A DNA stretch of 26,716 bases, taken from Candidatus Helarchaeota archaeon. GTDB lineage: Archaea > Asgardarchaeota > Lokiarchaeia > Helarchaeales > HEL-GB-A. The stretch is taken from assembly GCA_016840125.1 (NCBI GenBank), contig JAEOSY010000603.1, positions 1 to 26,716 on the forward strand, in the 5' to 3' direction. How positions within the stretch are numbered: the stretch's first letter is position 1; every line of letters begins with the position of its first letter. Position numbers and translations under genes: made by a program. The notes beneath the pieces are model-generated. The model saw nothing but the letters and a program-made list of their open reading frames with translations, was not told the origin of the DNA and made no database searches. Shown here one piece after another: positions 14,341 through 23,431 of this stretch.

Positions 14341-15057
14341 ATGGGAAAAAGAATCCAAGTGCAAAGACGAGGACGCGGCAGTCCGACATTCCGAGCCACC
14401 AAAAAGCGAAAAAGAGGCGCTGTCAAACACCCAACCCATCAGGATAAACCGTTAGATGGCGAAGTTATTGATTTTGAACACGAACGGGGAAGAAGCGCAC
14501 CTCTAGCACGAATCAAATACACTGATGGACATAAGACCTATATGATTGCCCCTGAGGGAGTGGCTATAGGAGAACAAATTTCAATTGGGTCTCTAGAAAT
14601 TAAGATCGGCAATACGTTACCTTTAAAAGAAATTCCTGAAGGGACCTCTGTCTTTAATATAGAATCCCAACCAGGTGATGGAGGGAAATTCGTTCGCGCG
14701 GGTGGAACCTATGCAACTATTGTTACCCGTGATCCCAAGAAAGTCATTATTAAACTACCATCTGGTAAGTCCAGACCCTACAATCCTGATTGTCGGGCAT
14801 CAATTGGGGTGGTCGCAGGTGGAGGGCGGACCGAAAAGCCATTTGTCAAAGCAGGTACGAAATACCACGCTTGTAAAGCAAAAAACAAGAAATGGCCAAA
14901 GGTTCGCGGAGTGGCAATGATTGCAGCATCCCATCCGCATGGTGGCGGGCAGAAGCAACACATCGGGAAGAAAAGCTCCTGTGTGTCTCGAAATGCGCCA
15001 CCCGGGCGAAAAGTTGGGCTGATTGCAGCTAGACGTACTGGCCGAAAGAAGCGATAA
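14341..15057 (+). CDS. rpl2: Large-subunit ribosomal protein L2
   Basis: The 238-residue protein is archaeal L2 (uL2), needed for subunit association and the peptidyl-transferase centre. Its C-terminal half carries the conserved KVRGVAM and HPHGGG (198-203) segments; the histidine of HPHGGG lies near the catalytic centre in known ribosomes. The N-terminus ([14 protein letters not shown]) and basic tail (RRTGRKKR) are typical. A clear AAGGAG site precedes the start. The operon stops here: the next gene is convergent, so S19 and the rest of the usual cluster are absent. Confidence 0.97.
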   Translation: MGKRIQVQRRGRGSPTFRATKKRKRGAVKHPTHQDKPLDGEVIDFEHERGRSAPLARIKYTDGHKTYMIAPEGVAIGEQISIGSLEIKIGNTLPLKEIPEGTSVFNIESQPGDGGKFVRAGGTYATIVTRDPKKVIIKLPSGKSRPYNPDCRASIGVVAGGGRTEKPFVKAGTKYHACKAKNKKWPKVRGVAMIAASHPHGGGQKQHIGKKSSCVSRNAPPGRKVGLIAARRTGRKKR

Positions 15058-15948
15058 TCATTTAGAAACTTTATTTATATACTCCTCAACAGTTTGGACG
15101 TAATCCACATACCCTAATTTTTTAGCAACATTCTTTGCTTTCTTATATTCAGCTAAAGCTTCTTCTTTTTGGTTTTCTGACACAAAGGCGTCTCCAATCT
15201 TGAGGAGATTCGTAAACTGAAACAAGGTGTTTTTCGATAATTTTGCGAGTTTTAGTGCTGCCTGATAATTTTCAATCGCTTTTGGAACTTTTCCAAGTGC
15301 TAACAAACAATCTCCGATACTTTCTAGAGATGCGGCTTCATCGTCTTTATTCTTAAGTGAATTAGCTAGAGACTGCGCTTTTGCATAATAATCCATAGCG
15401 GTTTCCATCTTATTTAATCCAAAATAGGCGTCTCCAATTCCAATTAAACAGAGATATTCTAATTCTGGATTGTCTAAGGTTTTAACAATCTCCTTACTCT
15501 GGTTAAAGAAATTAACCGCCTCATCCCAATTCTGAAGTGAAGAATAAGTATGTCCTATGTTGATTAAACAGGAAAATTCCCCTTCTTTATCACTAAGCTT
15601 TTTTGCAATCTCCAAACCTTTCTTATAGTATTCTATTGCTTTATTCCATTGTTCTTGGCTTGAATAAGAATCCCCTAACCCCTCATAACATGCATATATA
15701 TCATCATCATGCTTCAAGTTAGTAGCAATTTCCAGACATTCCTCATAATATTTCATGGACTGATCCCAATCTTCCACAGAGGAATAAGTTTCAGCTATAC
15801 CTATTAAACACATACATTCCCCCTTTCCATCCTTTACCTTCTGAAAAAGTTTCATTGCTCGTTTAAATTTCTTCCGTGCCAGTTCCCAATTCTCTGAATC
15901 AAAGGCTTCATCCGCTTCATCAAGCAATTTTTCGGGATCTATTGCCAT
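15058..15948 (-). CDS. TPR-repeat protein
   Basis: The 296-residue protein is built almost wholly of tetratricopeptide repeats of about 40 residues, seven in all, each with the W/A-G-Y/F-A pattern (for example WDQSMKYYEECLEIATNLK, WNKAIEYYKKGLEIAKKL). The spacing resembles kinesin-light-chain or SNAP-type TPRs rather than 34-residue repeats. There is no signal peptide, so it is probably a cytoplasmic scaffold; partners are unknown. Its end directly abuts the L2 stop, and a 204-bp A+T-rich gap holding its promoter separates it from the zinc-ribbon gene upstream. Confidence 0.88.
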   Translation of the reverse strand: MAIDPEKLLDEADEAFDSENWELARKKFKRAMKLFQKVKDGKGECMCLIGIAETYSSVEDWDQSMKYYEECLEIATNLKHDDDIYACYEGLGDSYSSQEQWNKAIEYYKKGLEIAKKLSDKEGEFSCLINIGHTYSSLQNWDEAVNFFNQSKEIVKTLDNPELEYLCLIGIGDAYFGLNKMETAMDYYAKAQSLANSLKNKDDEAASLESIGDCLLALGKVPKAIENYQAALKLAKLSKNTLFQFTNLLKIGDAFVSENQKEEALAEYKKAKNVAKKLGYVDYVQTVEEYINKVSK

Positions 15949-16152
15949 ACCATTTCAACTCTCCTATTCAGTAACTTATGCTCTGAAGCTTTATTCTAGA
16001 CCTTTATTATTTTTATCCATTTACTCAAAAGATCAATTAATTTTATATACTTTCCTTAAAAAAATAGAATGTTTTTCATATCTAAATCGGATTCAGACTA
16101 TTCTTGGAATTGTTCATTCAATTAACAGTTACCTAGATTTAGATCAACTTAT

Positions 16153-17289
16153 TTAGAGCATTTTCCCACAAACTGGACACTCGACCTCGTACCCTTTTAC
16201 CTTTAACCTCAATATTCGGTCATCAAACCTTGTATAACAATACGGACATCTATTTTCTTCGATATGTAAGGTTCCTGTTTTGATAGTGGGGGTTGCTTTA
16301 TCAAGATCTACATCGGCAATATCACTCGTTGGAAAATCTTTCTTGAAACGAAAATTAATTCGTTCTTTCATTTTCTCAGCAAAGGTCAGCCTGACGCTTT
16401 TAGACGCCTTCTCTAAGATATGCCAGCTTAAAATTGAAAATAAACAGAAAGCTATCAAACGGAGTTCTTCTGGCTTAAACTTTGGATACTTCTTCATTTG
16501 TTTTGCTGCATATTCATAGATATAATCCGAAAATTTATCCATATCCTTGTCGTTGAGGAAAGTATCGAACTTTTCAAATGGTTCTCGTAAATTTTTTATG
16601 TCCTTAAGTAATAAGATGAACGGATTTAGATAGTAACAACTCTTATCGCAGAGGGTGCATTCATATTTTAAGACATACTTTCTATTCAGTTGATCGATGA
16701 TATCCTCTTCAGTTTGGGAAGTTGGTTTTATGATCTCTACAGATTTTTCAACGCTAGGTGATGATGAACTAGCTACATCAATTGAAGGTTTCTGAGGTAT
16801 TCGTGGCGAAGCTGGTCCCGCCTCACCTGTTGAAGGTTTTCGAGGTATTCGTGGTGAAGATTGTGAAACCTCTAGGAAGTTATAGCCACATTCTTTACAA
16901 AATTTGGAATCTATATCATTTAATTGTTTGCATTTGGGACATGCTAATCCTTTTTCTACGGTTCTGGCTTTATTTTTAATATTTAACTCGGCAACGATGT
17001 GAAATAGGATATCTTTTATCAAGATTTCAATTTTCTTAATTGCTTTATCGGGTATTTTAAGGACTGCCGGATCGTCAACCGTTACGACTTCTAAAGCCAT
17101 CAAAGTCTTCCCAGGAGATTCAGGAGTAAGTGAAATCGATATATTGCATTGATTTGCTCCAGTTCCAATACTAAAATCAAGAGATAACTCTTTTTCCCTC
17201 TCCTGAAATCGGAGCTCTGCGCCTTTATAGTTCTGAAGGAGCGGTTCAATCAATGGAGGTATTGTTTCAATTGAATTCTCTAGCTCCAC
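16153..17289 (-). CDS. Unrecognised protein with three zinc-ribbon-like cysteine sets
   Basis: The 378-residue product begins at GTG 17289. Residues 1-110 form an alpha/beta region I do not recognise. A zinc ribbon follows, C117-x2-C120-x10-C131-x2-C134, then a proline/serine linker with two near-copies of SPRIPxKPS (145-153, 161-169). A helical domain starts with C211-x2-C214 and C218. The end holds another ribbon, C348-x2-C351-x19-C371-x2-C374. The architecture suggests protein or nucleic-acid binding rather than catalysis. Its gene overlaps a possible small gene downstream of asd by 10 bp. Confidence 0.75.
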   Translation of the reverse strand: MELENSIETIPPLIEPLLQNYKGAELRFQEREKELSLDFSIGTGANQCNISISLTPESPGKTLMALEVVTVDDPAVLKIPDKAIKKIEILIKDILFHIVAELNIKNKARTVEKGLACPKCKQLNDIDSKFCKECGYNFLEVSQSSPRIPRKPSTGEAGPASPRIPQKPSIDVASSSSPSVEKSVEIIKPTSQTEEDIIDQLNRKYVLKYECTLCDKSCYYLNPFILLLKDIKNLREPFEKFDTFLNDKDMDKFSDYIYEYAAKQMKKYPKFKPEELRLIAFCLFSILSWHILEKASKSVRLTFAEKMKERINFRFKKDFPTSDIADVDLDKATPTIKTGTLHIEENRCPYCYTRFDDRILRLKVKGYEVECPVCGKML

Positions 17290-17444
17290 TTCAATTTTCT
17301 TTTTATAAACAAGTCTCCGCTCCTGAATTCTCTGTTCCAGTCATTTACTAGATCAAGGAGTTCTTCATATAAAAGTGGAAGGGATGATGGAAAGCTGTGT
17401 TCTTTAGCATTCTTTCGAATAATTAAACATAATTTTTGGCACAC
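17280..17444 (-). CDS. Possible 54-residue protein overlapping asd and the zinc-ribbon gene
   Basis: GTG 17444 opens a frame that overlaps the asd end by 22 bp and the following gene's GTG by 10 bp. The translation (EHSFPSSLPLLYEELLDLVN then DWNREF) has a plausible amphipathic helix and a basic end. Such an overlapping chain is common for translationally coupled genes. No ribosome binding site or family supports it, and a chance open frame remains possible. Confidence 0.3.
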   Translation of the reverse strand: MCQKLCLIIRKNAKEHSFPSSLPLLYEELLDLVNDWNREFRSGDLFIKRKLKWS

Positions 17445-18487
17445 ATTAGCTCTGCGTTCAGGATTACCGCTCCTGCAGCACCTCGAATGGTATTATGACT
17501 GATTAGGCATAAATTAATGGATTTATTATCGAAACCAGGACGTATTCGTCCAACCGATACAGCCATTCCAGGTACTGATCCCGCCATGCGATCTAGCCGT
17601 GGTTGAGGACGGTTGATTTCCTCCCGCACGATAAGGGGACTTTTTGGAGCGTATGGCAAGCCAAGCGAATCCAATCCAGGGAATTCTCTGATAACTTTTT
17701 TAACTTCTTCAATATCTACAGGTTTCTTTGTTTTGATATATGCCGTTTCAAAATGCCCATCGATTAATGGGACTCTTGTGCAGGTTGCCGCCATTTTAAA
17801 GGTTTCTTTAATAACACGGTCTTTCTCGAATTTTCCCAAAATCCTTTGGACTTCCGAAACCACTTTATCCTCTTCACCGCCAATATAAGGGATCACATTA
17901 TCGGTAATTAGTAACGCTGGCACTCCGGGAAGCCCTGCCCCAGAAATTGCTTGCCAAGTATTCATGATGGCTTCTTCGATTTCAAAATGGTCATGAATGG
18001 GTTTGAAGACCATTGCTAAACCGATTGTAGTACAATTCGGGTCTGTACAAATTGCTCCAGACCAATCTCGCTTTTCTTTTTGAACCTCAATTAATTGCAA
18101 ATGATCCGCATTGATTTCAGGGATCATTAAGGGGACGTCTTCTACCATCCGAAAAGCACTTGCATTGCTTGTTAGGAGAAAACCGGCCTTTGCGAATTGA
18201 GGTTCAACCTCCTTTGCAACTCCCGAGGGAAGAGCTGAAAAGGCGAGATCTGCTTGTTCTACAGCATTTGGGTCCATAGGTTTAATAACCATCTCAGCAA
18301 TTTCATCAGGGATGTCAGTACCAAGATACCATGAATCCCGCATTCGATCCTTATATTTCTGATCAGCAGACCGTTTTGAAGCCGCAATATCCACGATATC
18401 AAACCATGGATGAGGGTAGAGAGCTTCTATCAGTCGCTGACCAACCGTACCGGTACACCCGAGTATTACACATGATCTTTTCTTCAT
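17423..18487 (-). CDS. asd: Aspartate-semialdehyde dehydrogenase
   Basis: This enzyme reduces aspartyl phosphate with NADPH to aspartate semialdehyde, the branch point for lysine, threonine, methionine and isoleucine. It shows the nucleotide-binding GCTGTVG motif at 10-16, the catalytic cysteine C152 in DPNCTTIGLA, the SGAGLPGVP segment and the histidine H245 in DGHFE. At 354 residues it has the archaeal/fungal-type length. AAGGTG precedes ATG 18487 by 7 bp. No other amino-acid biosynthesis gene lies nearby. Confidence 0.95.
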   Translation of the reverse strand: MKKRSCVILGCTGTVGQRLIEALYPHPWFDIVDIAASKRSADQKYKDRMRDSWYLGTDIPDEIAEMVIKPMDPNAVEQADLAFSALPSGVAKEVEPQFAKAGFLLTSNASAFRMVEDVPLMIPEINADHLQLIEVQKEKRDWSGAICTDPNCTTIGLAMVFKPIHDHFEIEEAIMNTWQAISGAGLPGVPALLITDNVIPYIGGEEDKVVSEVQRILGKFEKDRVIKETFKMAATCTRVPLIDGHFETAYIKTKKPVDIEEVKKVIREFPGLDSLGLPYAPKSPLIVREEINRPQPRLDRMAGSVPGMAVSVGRIRPGFDNKSINLCLISHNTIRGAAGAVILNAELMCAKNYV

Positions 18488-18580
18488 TTATTAGCACCTT
18501 ATTTTGTTAGAAGTTAATTAGACAAGAAAATGAATTTAACTCATTTAAATCTTACTTTTTCGGTAGTGAGAAAACTTCAT

Positions 18581-19378
18581 CTATAGAATTGTAAAATCAG
18601 GGGGAAGAACATTGGCATAACGAGTTGTTAAAATTTTCCATGATTTTCCTGTGATTTTTAACAGCTGAGGCAATTTTCCAACGACTCCTGCGAACTTTCC
18701 TCGAATAATTAATGCGCCTCGAACACCTTCAATGGTTTCAGCCACCTCTAAACCATTTTGAACAGATTTTTCAAAATCAGAACCTTTTACTACATTCGCA
18801 ACTGCTGTTGCAGCAGCATCACCAAGGGATGCATTATTTGTAAGAACGGTGGCTGCATCGGCTTCCCCAAAACTGAAGGCATGACCCACCGTTCCTGAGC
18901 TGGTTCCCAGCCCTATCGGAAAATCTTCTTCCTCGAACCGAAATCCAATTTTCCCTGATAATGGCGAATTCCCTGCAAAAATTCCAAGGTTTATCGATAT
19001 ATTTGCGATGCCTGCTACCTCACCACCATCCTCTATAATGGCCACTTTCGCTCCTACTTTAACCATCTGGTTAACTCCAAGATCCGCGAATGCCCCAGCA
19101 ACTGCCGCCATAGGTCCAACTCCTGCTATTTCCCCTGCTTTAGCCATTAATGATACTATTTCAGGAGCGTCCTTCTCAATTCTTATTGGTTCGAGCGTTT
19201 TTAGGAATTTTGGATGCCCCGCAATATATTTTTCTAATTCGTTTCTGTGATATTTAATGATTAGAATAGCTGCGCGGATCGCTTTCGCCTTATCTGCCTT
19301 AAAAAAAATATCCGATTCTTTAATTATCTCTCGGTGCTGAATTAGCGACAAAATTCCATACACACCTAATATTCTCAA
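18581..19378 (-). CDS. UPF0280 (ApbE-superfamily-like) protein
   Basis: This 265-residue protein matches the archaeal UPF0280 family: EIAGVGPMAAVAGAFADLGV near residue 85, EDGGEVA, and a glycine-rich segment containing GLGTSSGTVGHAFSFGEAD. It is related in fold to ApbE, which uses flavin, but the family's activity is not established. Start TTG 19378 is the only one that keeps the N-terminal strand and helix, though a later start is possible. It is divergent from the NfeD gene with 68 bp between, so both promoters share that space. Confidence 0.82.
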   Translation of the reverse strand: MRILGVYGILSLIQHREIIKESDIFFKADKAKAIRAAILIIKYHRNELEKYIAGHPKFLKTLEPIRIEKDAPEIVSLMAKAGEIAGVGPMAAVAGAFADLGVNQMVKVGAKVAIIEDGGEVAGIANISINLGIFAGNSPLSGKIGFRFEEEDFPIGLGTSSGTVGHAFSFGEADAATVLTNNASLGDAAATAVANVVKGSDFEKSVQNGLEVAETIEGVRGALIIRGKFAGVVGKLPQLLKITGKSWKILTTRYANVLPPDFTIL

Positions 19379-19416
19379 ATACTTGGTTTTTTTCTACTGT
19401 AAATATGTTCTAAAGC

Positions 19417-19428
19417 TTTTTATTTTTA
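19417..19428 (+). promoter_or_regulatory. TATA-like box of the NfeD gene
   Basis: TTTTTATTTTTA is centred about 25 bp before ATG 19447, and no ribosome binding site lies between, consistent with a leaderless message. Confidence 0.4.
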
Positions 19429-19446
19429 GATTTTCTATTTCTGTAT

Positions 19447-20835
19447 ATGCGAAAATCGCGCTTACTTTTATTATTGTTTCTGTTGCCTATCATCGTATTT
19501 GCACTCTCACAGAATGTGAGCGCGCAGGGAGACTCCTCCGTGTTAAAAGTTAGCTTGCATAATGATATAGGGCTTGCAGAGGAGGGATTGTTTGATGATG
19601 TCATAACAACTGCCCAACAAATGAATGCCTCTCTAATTATTTTAGAACTGAACACTCCTGGAGGCACTGTCGATTCAGTACAAGAGATTATGAGAAAATT
19701 CGATAATTCACCTATACCTATTTGCACATGGGTTCCAGTCGGCGGGGTAGCCTGGTCTGGCGGTACGTATCTTATGATGGCGTCCCAATTAGCTGCAATG
19801 GCATCCCCCTCCATTACTGGCAGCTGCCAACCTGTAGGAAATGATGGCATTCCCATAACTGATAGTAAGCACATCAACGCTCTAGTGGCTCTCATGGTGG
19901 AACATGCGGAACTTCATGATCGTAATATGACCTTAGCCGAGGATTTTATAACCGAGAATACGAATGTCGATCAAGCACAAGGTCTGAGCAACAACGTGAT
20001 CGAGTTTATTGCGAACACTATACCCGCATTACTAACACAATTGAACAATTATACACTCGTATGGAATCAAACTGGGGGGAATAATTATACAACCTTAATA
20101 GATTCATCGAGCAGTGTCAGTTACACTTCACAAATTAGAAATTTTACGGCACTCTCAATCGGGTCCGCAGAAATTGTTGAGTATAATCCTAGTATTTCTT
20201 ATCACTTCCTCCGCTTCATAACTAATCCCACAGTTGTTTCCGTCTTTCTAACAATTGGCTCTTTTGGGTTAATAATCGGATTAACGACAACGAACACTCA
20301 TCTTGATGAGATTGTTGGAGGGATCGCTCTCGTCATTGGATTGATCGGTATAGGGATTATTGGGATCGCAGTAGGAGCGATCGCATTATTTGTAATTGGT
20401 CTTGCTTTTTTCATAGCAGAAATTAAATATGATGTGGCGTTTAATGGCTCTCTTGCAATTGCGGGCGGAGTATGTATTGCCATTGGCAGCTTATTCATTA
20501 TTCCATCTGCTAATTATTGGACTGCACCAGAATTTCTACTGAGCGCCAAATGGTCTGCCTTTGGAATTAGCTGTGCATTTATTGCCTTCTTTTCAATGAT
20601 AGCAATTAAGGTGCTACAAACTAAATATCTAAAATCTGATTTGGATGTCGACCGATTAACAGGGACAAGGGGTTATGTGAAAAAAACTTTGCAGCCTGAT
20701 GGAATTGTAATTGTGAAATCGGAAGAATGGAGCGCGACCGCAGTTGATGATACGAGTCCTATTAAAGAAGGCACCGATATTGAGGTAGTCAAAGTGGATG
20801 GCATTCGGCTCGTTGTCAAACCAGCTGAAGATTAA
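19447..20835 (+). CDS. NfeD-family membrane-bound ClpP-class serine protease
   Basis: A signal peptide (about 1-26, ending VSAQ) leads into a ClpP/S49-like protease domain facing outside (about 30-200). It has the family segment LELNTPGGTVDS, and AWSGGTYLMMAS places the likely nucleophile at S104; K141 is the candidate general base by its spacing in known long NfeD proteins (S97/K138 in PH1510). Several membrane helices follow (about 255-400), then a small OB-fold NfeD domain (RGYVKKTLQPDGIV to the end). Long NfeD proteases cleave hydrophobic segments of stomatin-type proteins; no stomatin gene is in this window. Length is 462 residues. Confidence 0.9.
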   Translation: MRKSRLLLLLFLLPIIVFALSQNVSAQGDSSVLKVSLHNDIGLAEEGLFDDVITTAQQMNASLIILELNTPGGTVDSVQEIMRKFDNSPIPICTWVPVGGVAWSGGTYLMMASQLAAMASPSITGSCQPVGNDGIPITDSKHINALVALMVEHAELHDRNMTLAEDFITENTNVDQAQGLSNNVIEFIANTIPALLTQLNNYTLVWNQTGGNNYTTLIDSSSSVSYTSQIRNFTALSIGSAEIVEYNPSISYHFLRFITNPTVVSVFLTIGSFGLIIGLTTTNTHLDEIVGGIALVIGLIGIGIIGIAVGAIALFVIGLAFFIAEIKYDVAFNGSLAIAGGVCIAIGSLFIIPSANYWTAPEFLLSAKWSAFGISCAFIAFFSMIAIKVLQTKYLKSDLDVDRLTGTRGYVKKTLQPDGIVIVKSEEWSATAVDDTSPIKEGTDIEVVKVDGIRLVVKPAED

Positions 20836-20840
20836 TCCCT

Positions 20841-22154
20841 TCAAATTAGTTTTTTTTGGGGTCCTTTCGGGGCAATATTTACATTCAAAAAATCATGTTT
20901 CTCGCCGATCACAAGCTGTCCATAACTCCCATCAAATCCAAAAGGTTCAAACGTAAAATTTCCATTTTTAACTTCAACAATTGAGTGAATGAGATCTTCT
21001 ACAATGACCCCATCTAGTTTTTTTTCAACCGTTATTGGATCCATGAACCACATTTCGCATTCACTTCCTATTGCATTGACAATTTTTTTGTAATCTTTTT
21101 CGACTGTTTTAGAGGTTGCTGATTTAATTCCGTGTGATGCGGCAATAATTTCAACTAGCGGGACCATATGAACAAAATCACGTGTTTCCGGCGGTAAAAA
21201 TCCCAATTCTCTATTACCACCCTGAGATTGATTTAACTCAAAAGCTCGTTCTAGAACCCCTACAGTTATTTTTTTCCCGCAGATCGGACATTTCCTACTT
21301 TTAGGAGTAAATTTTGGAGAATATACACAAAATTTGTTGCCATGACCTTGTTTTCCAGCCCGATGTCCTGATAAAAAGAATCGCCCCTCTGCAGGATTAA
21401 ATTCTGCTGTATGAACAACATTATTTGTTCTAATTGCTTTGATTATATCCGCATACGTTAAACTTTTTATATCTAATGTAGAGAACTCCCGCCCTAACCT
21501 GTGAAGATGATGCGAATGTGCATCGCTATTCGAAAGAAATGTTAGCTTGTCCAGCTCAGGAATTAACCCTAAAATAATGGGATCTGCACTCAATCCCGTT
21601 TCTATTGCATGAATTAATTCAGTAGCATCCCCGAAAAACTCTTCAAGATTGGAAATTGGGTTATTTGAGCCAAAAACACCCTGTGGGGTCATGACATGAG
21701 CGGGAATAATTTCAATTAGGTCGTGTATCTTATTCAATTGATATAATTTCTTTGCAACATCTTTATTATTTTCACATTTCACAAAGGGTCGCCCTATTGT
21801 GTTTTTTACTCCCCATTTCTCAAAAAGAGCCAAAATTTTTTTCGTCACTTCAAAGGAAGGAAAGAGAAACACAATATGCACGGATTTTCGCCCACTTCCG
21901 AGAGCACACGTGAAAATTAATTCCGTCTGGATAACAAATTTTATATTACTTTCAAAGGTTGGAGAGAAAACTCCGTCAGAGGTTTCCTTCAGAATTTTCT
22001 GTAGGGTCGCGTTCCACTCCGGATGGAGTGCATCTCCTGTTCCTAATAATTCTATACCTTTAAGTGGCATCGTTTCCGCGACTTTTTCAAATGAAAGGTT
22101 TCCTACCCCACCAGAGGCACCGGTGTGGCAATGTAAATCTGCATTTATTTTCAT
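20841..22154 (-). CDS. PHP-domain phosphoesterase with internal zinc ribbon
   Basis: The 437-residue protein starts with the PHP metal-binding motif DLHCH (6-10) and has the later PHP segments LLGTGDALHPEW, a TELIFTC strand and FLSNSDAHSHH. A cysteine set around 280-300 (KCPICGKKITVGVLE) forms a zinc ribbon that is typical of the COG1379-type PHP family, some bacterial versions of which are associated with UvrD-type helicases. PHP domains hydrolyse phosphoesters with a trinuclear metal centre; the substrate here is unknown. It converges on the NfeD gene with 5 bp between. Confidence 0.83.
   Translation of the reverse strand: MKINADLHCHTGASGGVGNLSFEKVAETMPLKGIELLGTGDALHPEWNATLQKILKETSDGVFSPTFESNIKFVIQTELIFTCALGSGRKSVHIVFLFPSFEVTKKILALFEKWGVKNTIGRPFVKCENNKDVAKKLYQLNKIHDLIEIIPAHVMTPQGVFGSNNPISNLEEFFGDATELIHAIETGLSADPIILGLIPELDKLTFLSNSDAHSHHLHRLGREFSTLDIKSLTYADIIKAIRTNNVVHTAEFNPAEGRFFLSGHRAGKQGHGNKFCVYSPKFTPKSRKCPICGKKITVGVLERAFELNQSQGGNRELGFLPPETRDFVHMVPLVEIIAASHGIKSATSKTVEKDYKKIVNAIGSECEMWFMDPITVEKKLDGVIVEDLIHSIVEVKNGNFTFEPFGFDGSYGQLVIGEKHDFLNVNIAPKGPQKKLI
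20850..20857 (+). terminator. T-tract after the NfeD gene
   Basis: Eight T residues lie 15-22 bp beyond the NfeD stop, inside the C-terminal codons of the convergent PHP gene. Confidence 0.35.
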
Positions 22155-22251
22155 TTATATCCCCGCTTTAGGACTCTTTTTCAACAATCAAATTTTAACT
22201 TAGCTTAACCAAATTCCCTCAAGCAATTTAATTATTTCCATTATCGAGAAA

Positions 22252-22264
22252 CATTTAAATAAAT
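22252..22264. promoter_or_regulatory. TATA-like box in the PHP/L3 divergent region
   Basis: CATTTAAATAAAT is nearly self-complementary and lies between the divergent PHP and L3 genes. For the L3 direction it would start transcription near 22285-22290, leaving a leader of about 100 nt that contains both hairpins. Confidence 0.4.
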
Positions 22265-22293
22265 AGGTTTTATTCTTTTCTTTGCTAAATTGT

Positions 22294-22350
22294 CCCGATG
22301 AGATACAATCGGGGTTTTATTAATTAGCCTTTAATGTCGGTTTGACATTA
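22294..22350 (+). promoter_or_regulatory. Two hairpins in the L3-L4 leader
   Basis: CCCGAT (22294-22299) pairs with ATCGGG (22308-22313) across an 8-base loop and is followed by a T-rich stretch. TAATGTC (22332-22338) pairs with GACATTA (22344-22350) across GGTTT. Both lie between the likely transcription start and ATG 22387. They may bind a ribosomal protein for feedback control, which is inference from position. Confidence 0.45.
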
Positions 22351-22386
22351 TTGATTTATACTCACTAAATTAAGGATGATGAGCTA

Positions 22387-23400
22387 ATGGGACATCGAAA
22401 AAAGTCAGCTCCGCGCCATGGAAGTTTAGCCTACCACCCTCATAAGAGAGCAAGTAACTTTACTGGTCGTTGGCGTAGTTGGGGCGATATTCCTTACAAA
22501 ACTCCGACTATACTTGGATTCGCCGCTTATAAGGTTGGTATGACACACGTAATCTTTATGGAAGATCTAAAGACCAGCCCATACTACGGACACGAGGTGA
22601 TCAAAGCCGTCACCGTACTTGACACCCCTCCAACAGTTGTTTGCGCCATCCGAGCTTACGAATTTAAAAATAAAGCATTGCGCGCGCTTAACGATGTCTG
22701 GGCTGGCGAATTGACTGAGGATCTCAGGCGAAAATTTCCCACCCCGAAAGATTACAGCATGGATAAAGCCTTATTAGAGCTAGAAAAGCGCGTTAAAAAC
22801 GCTGTTGAATTACGACTAATTCTTCATACTCAACCACGGCTCACTTCACTTTCAAAGAAGAAACCTGATATTTTTGAAAGTAAAATTGCTGGCGGCACTA
22901 TCATGGAACAGTGGAAATTCGCGAAAGATTTACTGGGGAATGAACTCAAAATAGGTGGTGTTTTTAACGAGGGGGATTTTATGGATGTCTCCGCTGTCAG
23001 TAAAGGCAAGGGATTACAAGGGCCGATGAAAAAATTTGGGATCAAAAAGCTCCCCCGGAAATCACGAAAAACCGTGCGAGGTGTTGGTTCAATTGGACCC
23101 TGGACTCCTGCTCGAACGATGTGGACTATTGCACGCTCCGGTCAAATGGGGTTTCATCAACGGGTTGAATATAATAAGCGAATTATTAAAATTGGAATTG
23201 ATCCAAAGGAGATTATTCCCGCAGGTGGCTTCCTAAACTATGGATTAATCCGTGGTGATTACATGGTTGTATTAGGCTCGATACCAGGTCCACGCAAGCG
23301 AATGATCCGGCTTCGACGGGCGATCCGGCCCCCGAGTATTATTCCTGACTCCCCCCCTGATTTAGTTTATGTTTCTCTCGCTAGTAAGCAGGGTAAATAA
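22387..23400 (+). CDS. rpl3: Large-subunit ribosomal protein L3
   Basis: The 337-residue protein is archaeal/eukaryotic-type L3 (uL3), a core protein near the peptidyl-transferase centre. Marks are the start GHRKKSAPRHGSLAYHP, the AYKVGMTHV segment and the central VSAVSKGKGLQGPMKKFGIK loop, with a TWTPAR-like W-finger region (SIGPWTPARTMW). The C-terminal PGPRKRMIRLRRAIRPP is typical. GGATGATG precedes the start. L4 follows after 31 bp, as in most archaea. Confidence 0.97.
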   Translation: MGHRKKSAPRHGSLAYHPHKRASNFTGRWRSWGDIPYKTPTILGFAAYKVGMTHVIFMEDLKTSPYYGHEVIKAVTVLDTPPTVVCAIRAYEFKNKALRALNDVWAGELTEDLRRKFPTPKDYSMDKALLELEKRVKNAVELRLILHTQPRLTSLSKKKPDIFESKIAGGTIMEQWKFAKDLLGNELKIGGVFNEGDFMDVSAVSKGKGLQGPMKKFGIKKLPRKSRKTVRGVGSIGPWTPARTMWTIARSGQMGFHQRVEYNKRIIKIGIDPKEIIPAGGFLNYGLIRGDYMVVLGSIPGPRKRMIRLRRAIRPPSIIPDSPPDLVYVSLASKQGK

Positions 23401-23431
23401 ATTCAAGATTAATTAAATTGGATGTTATGAT

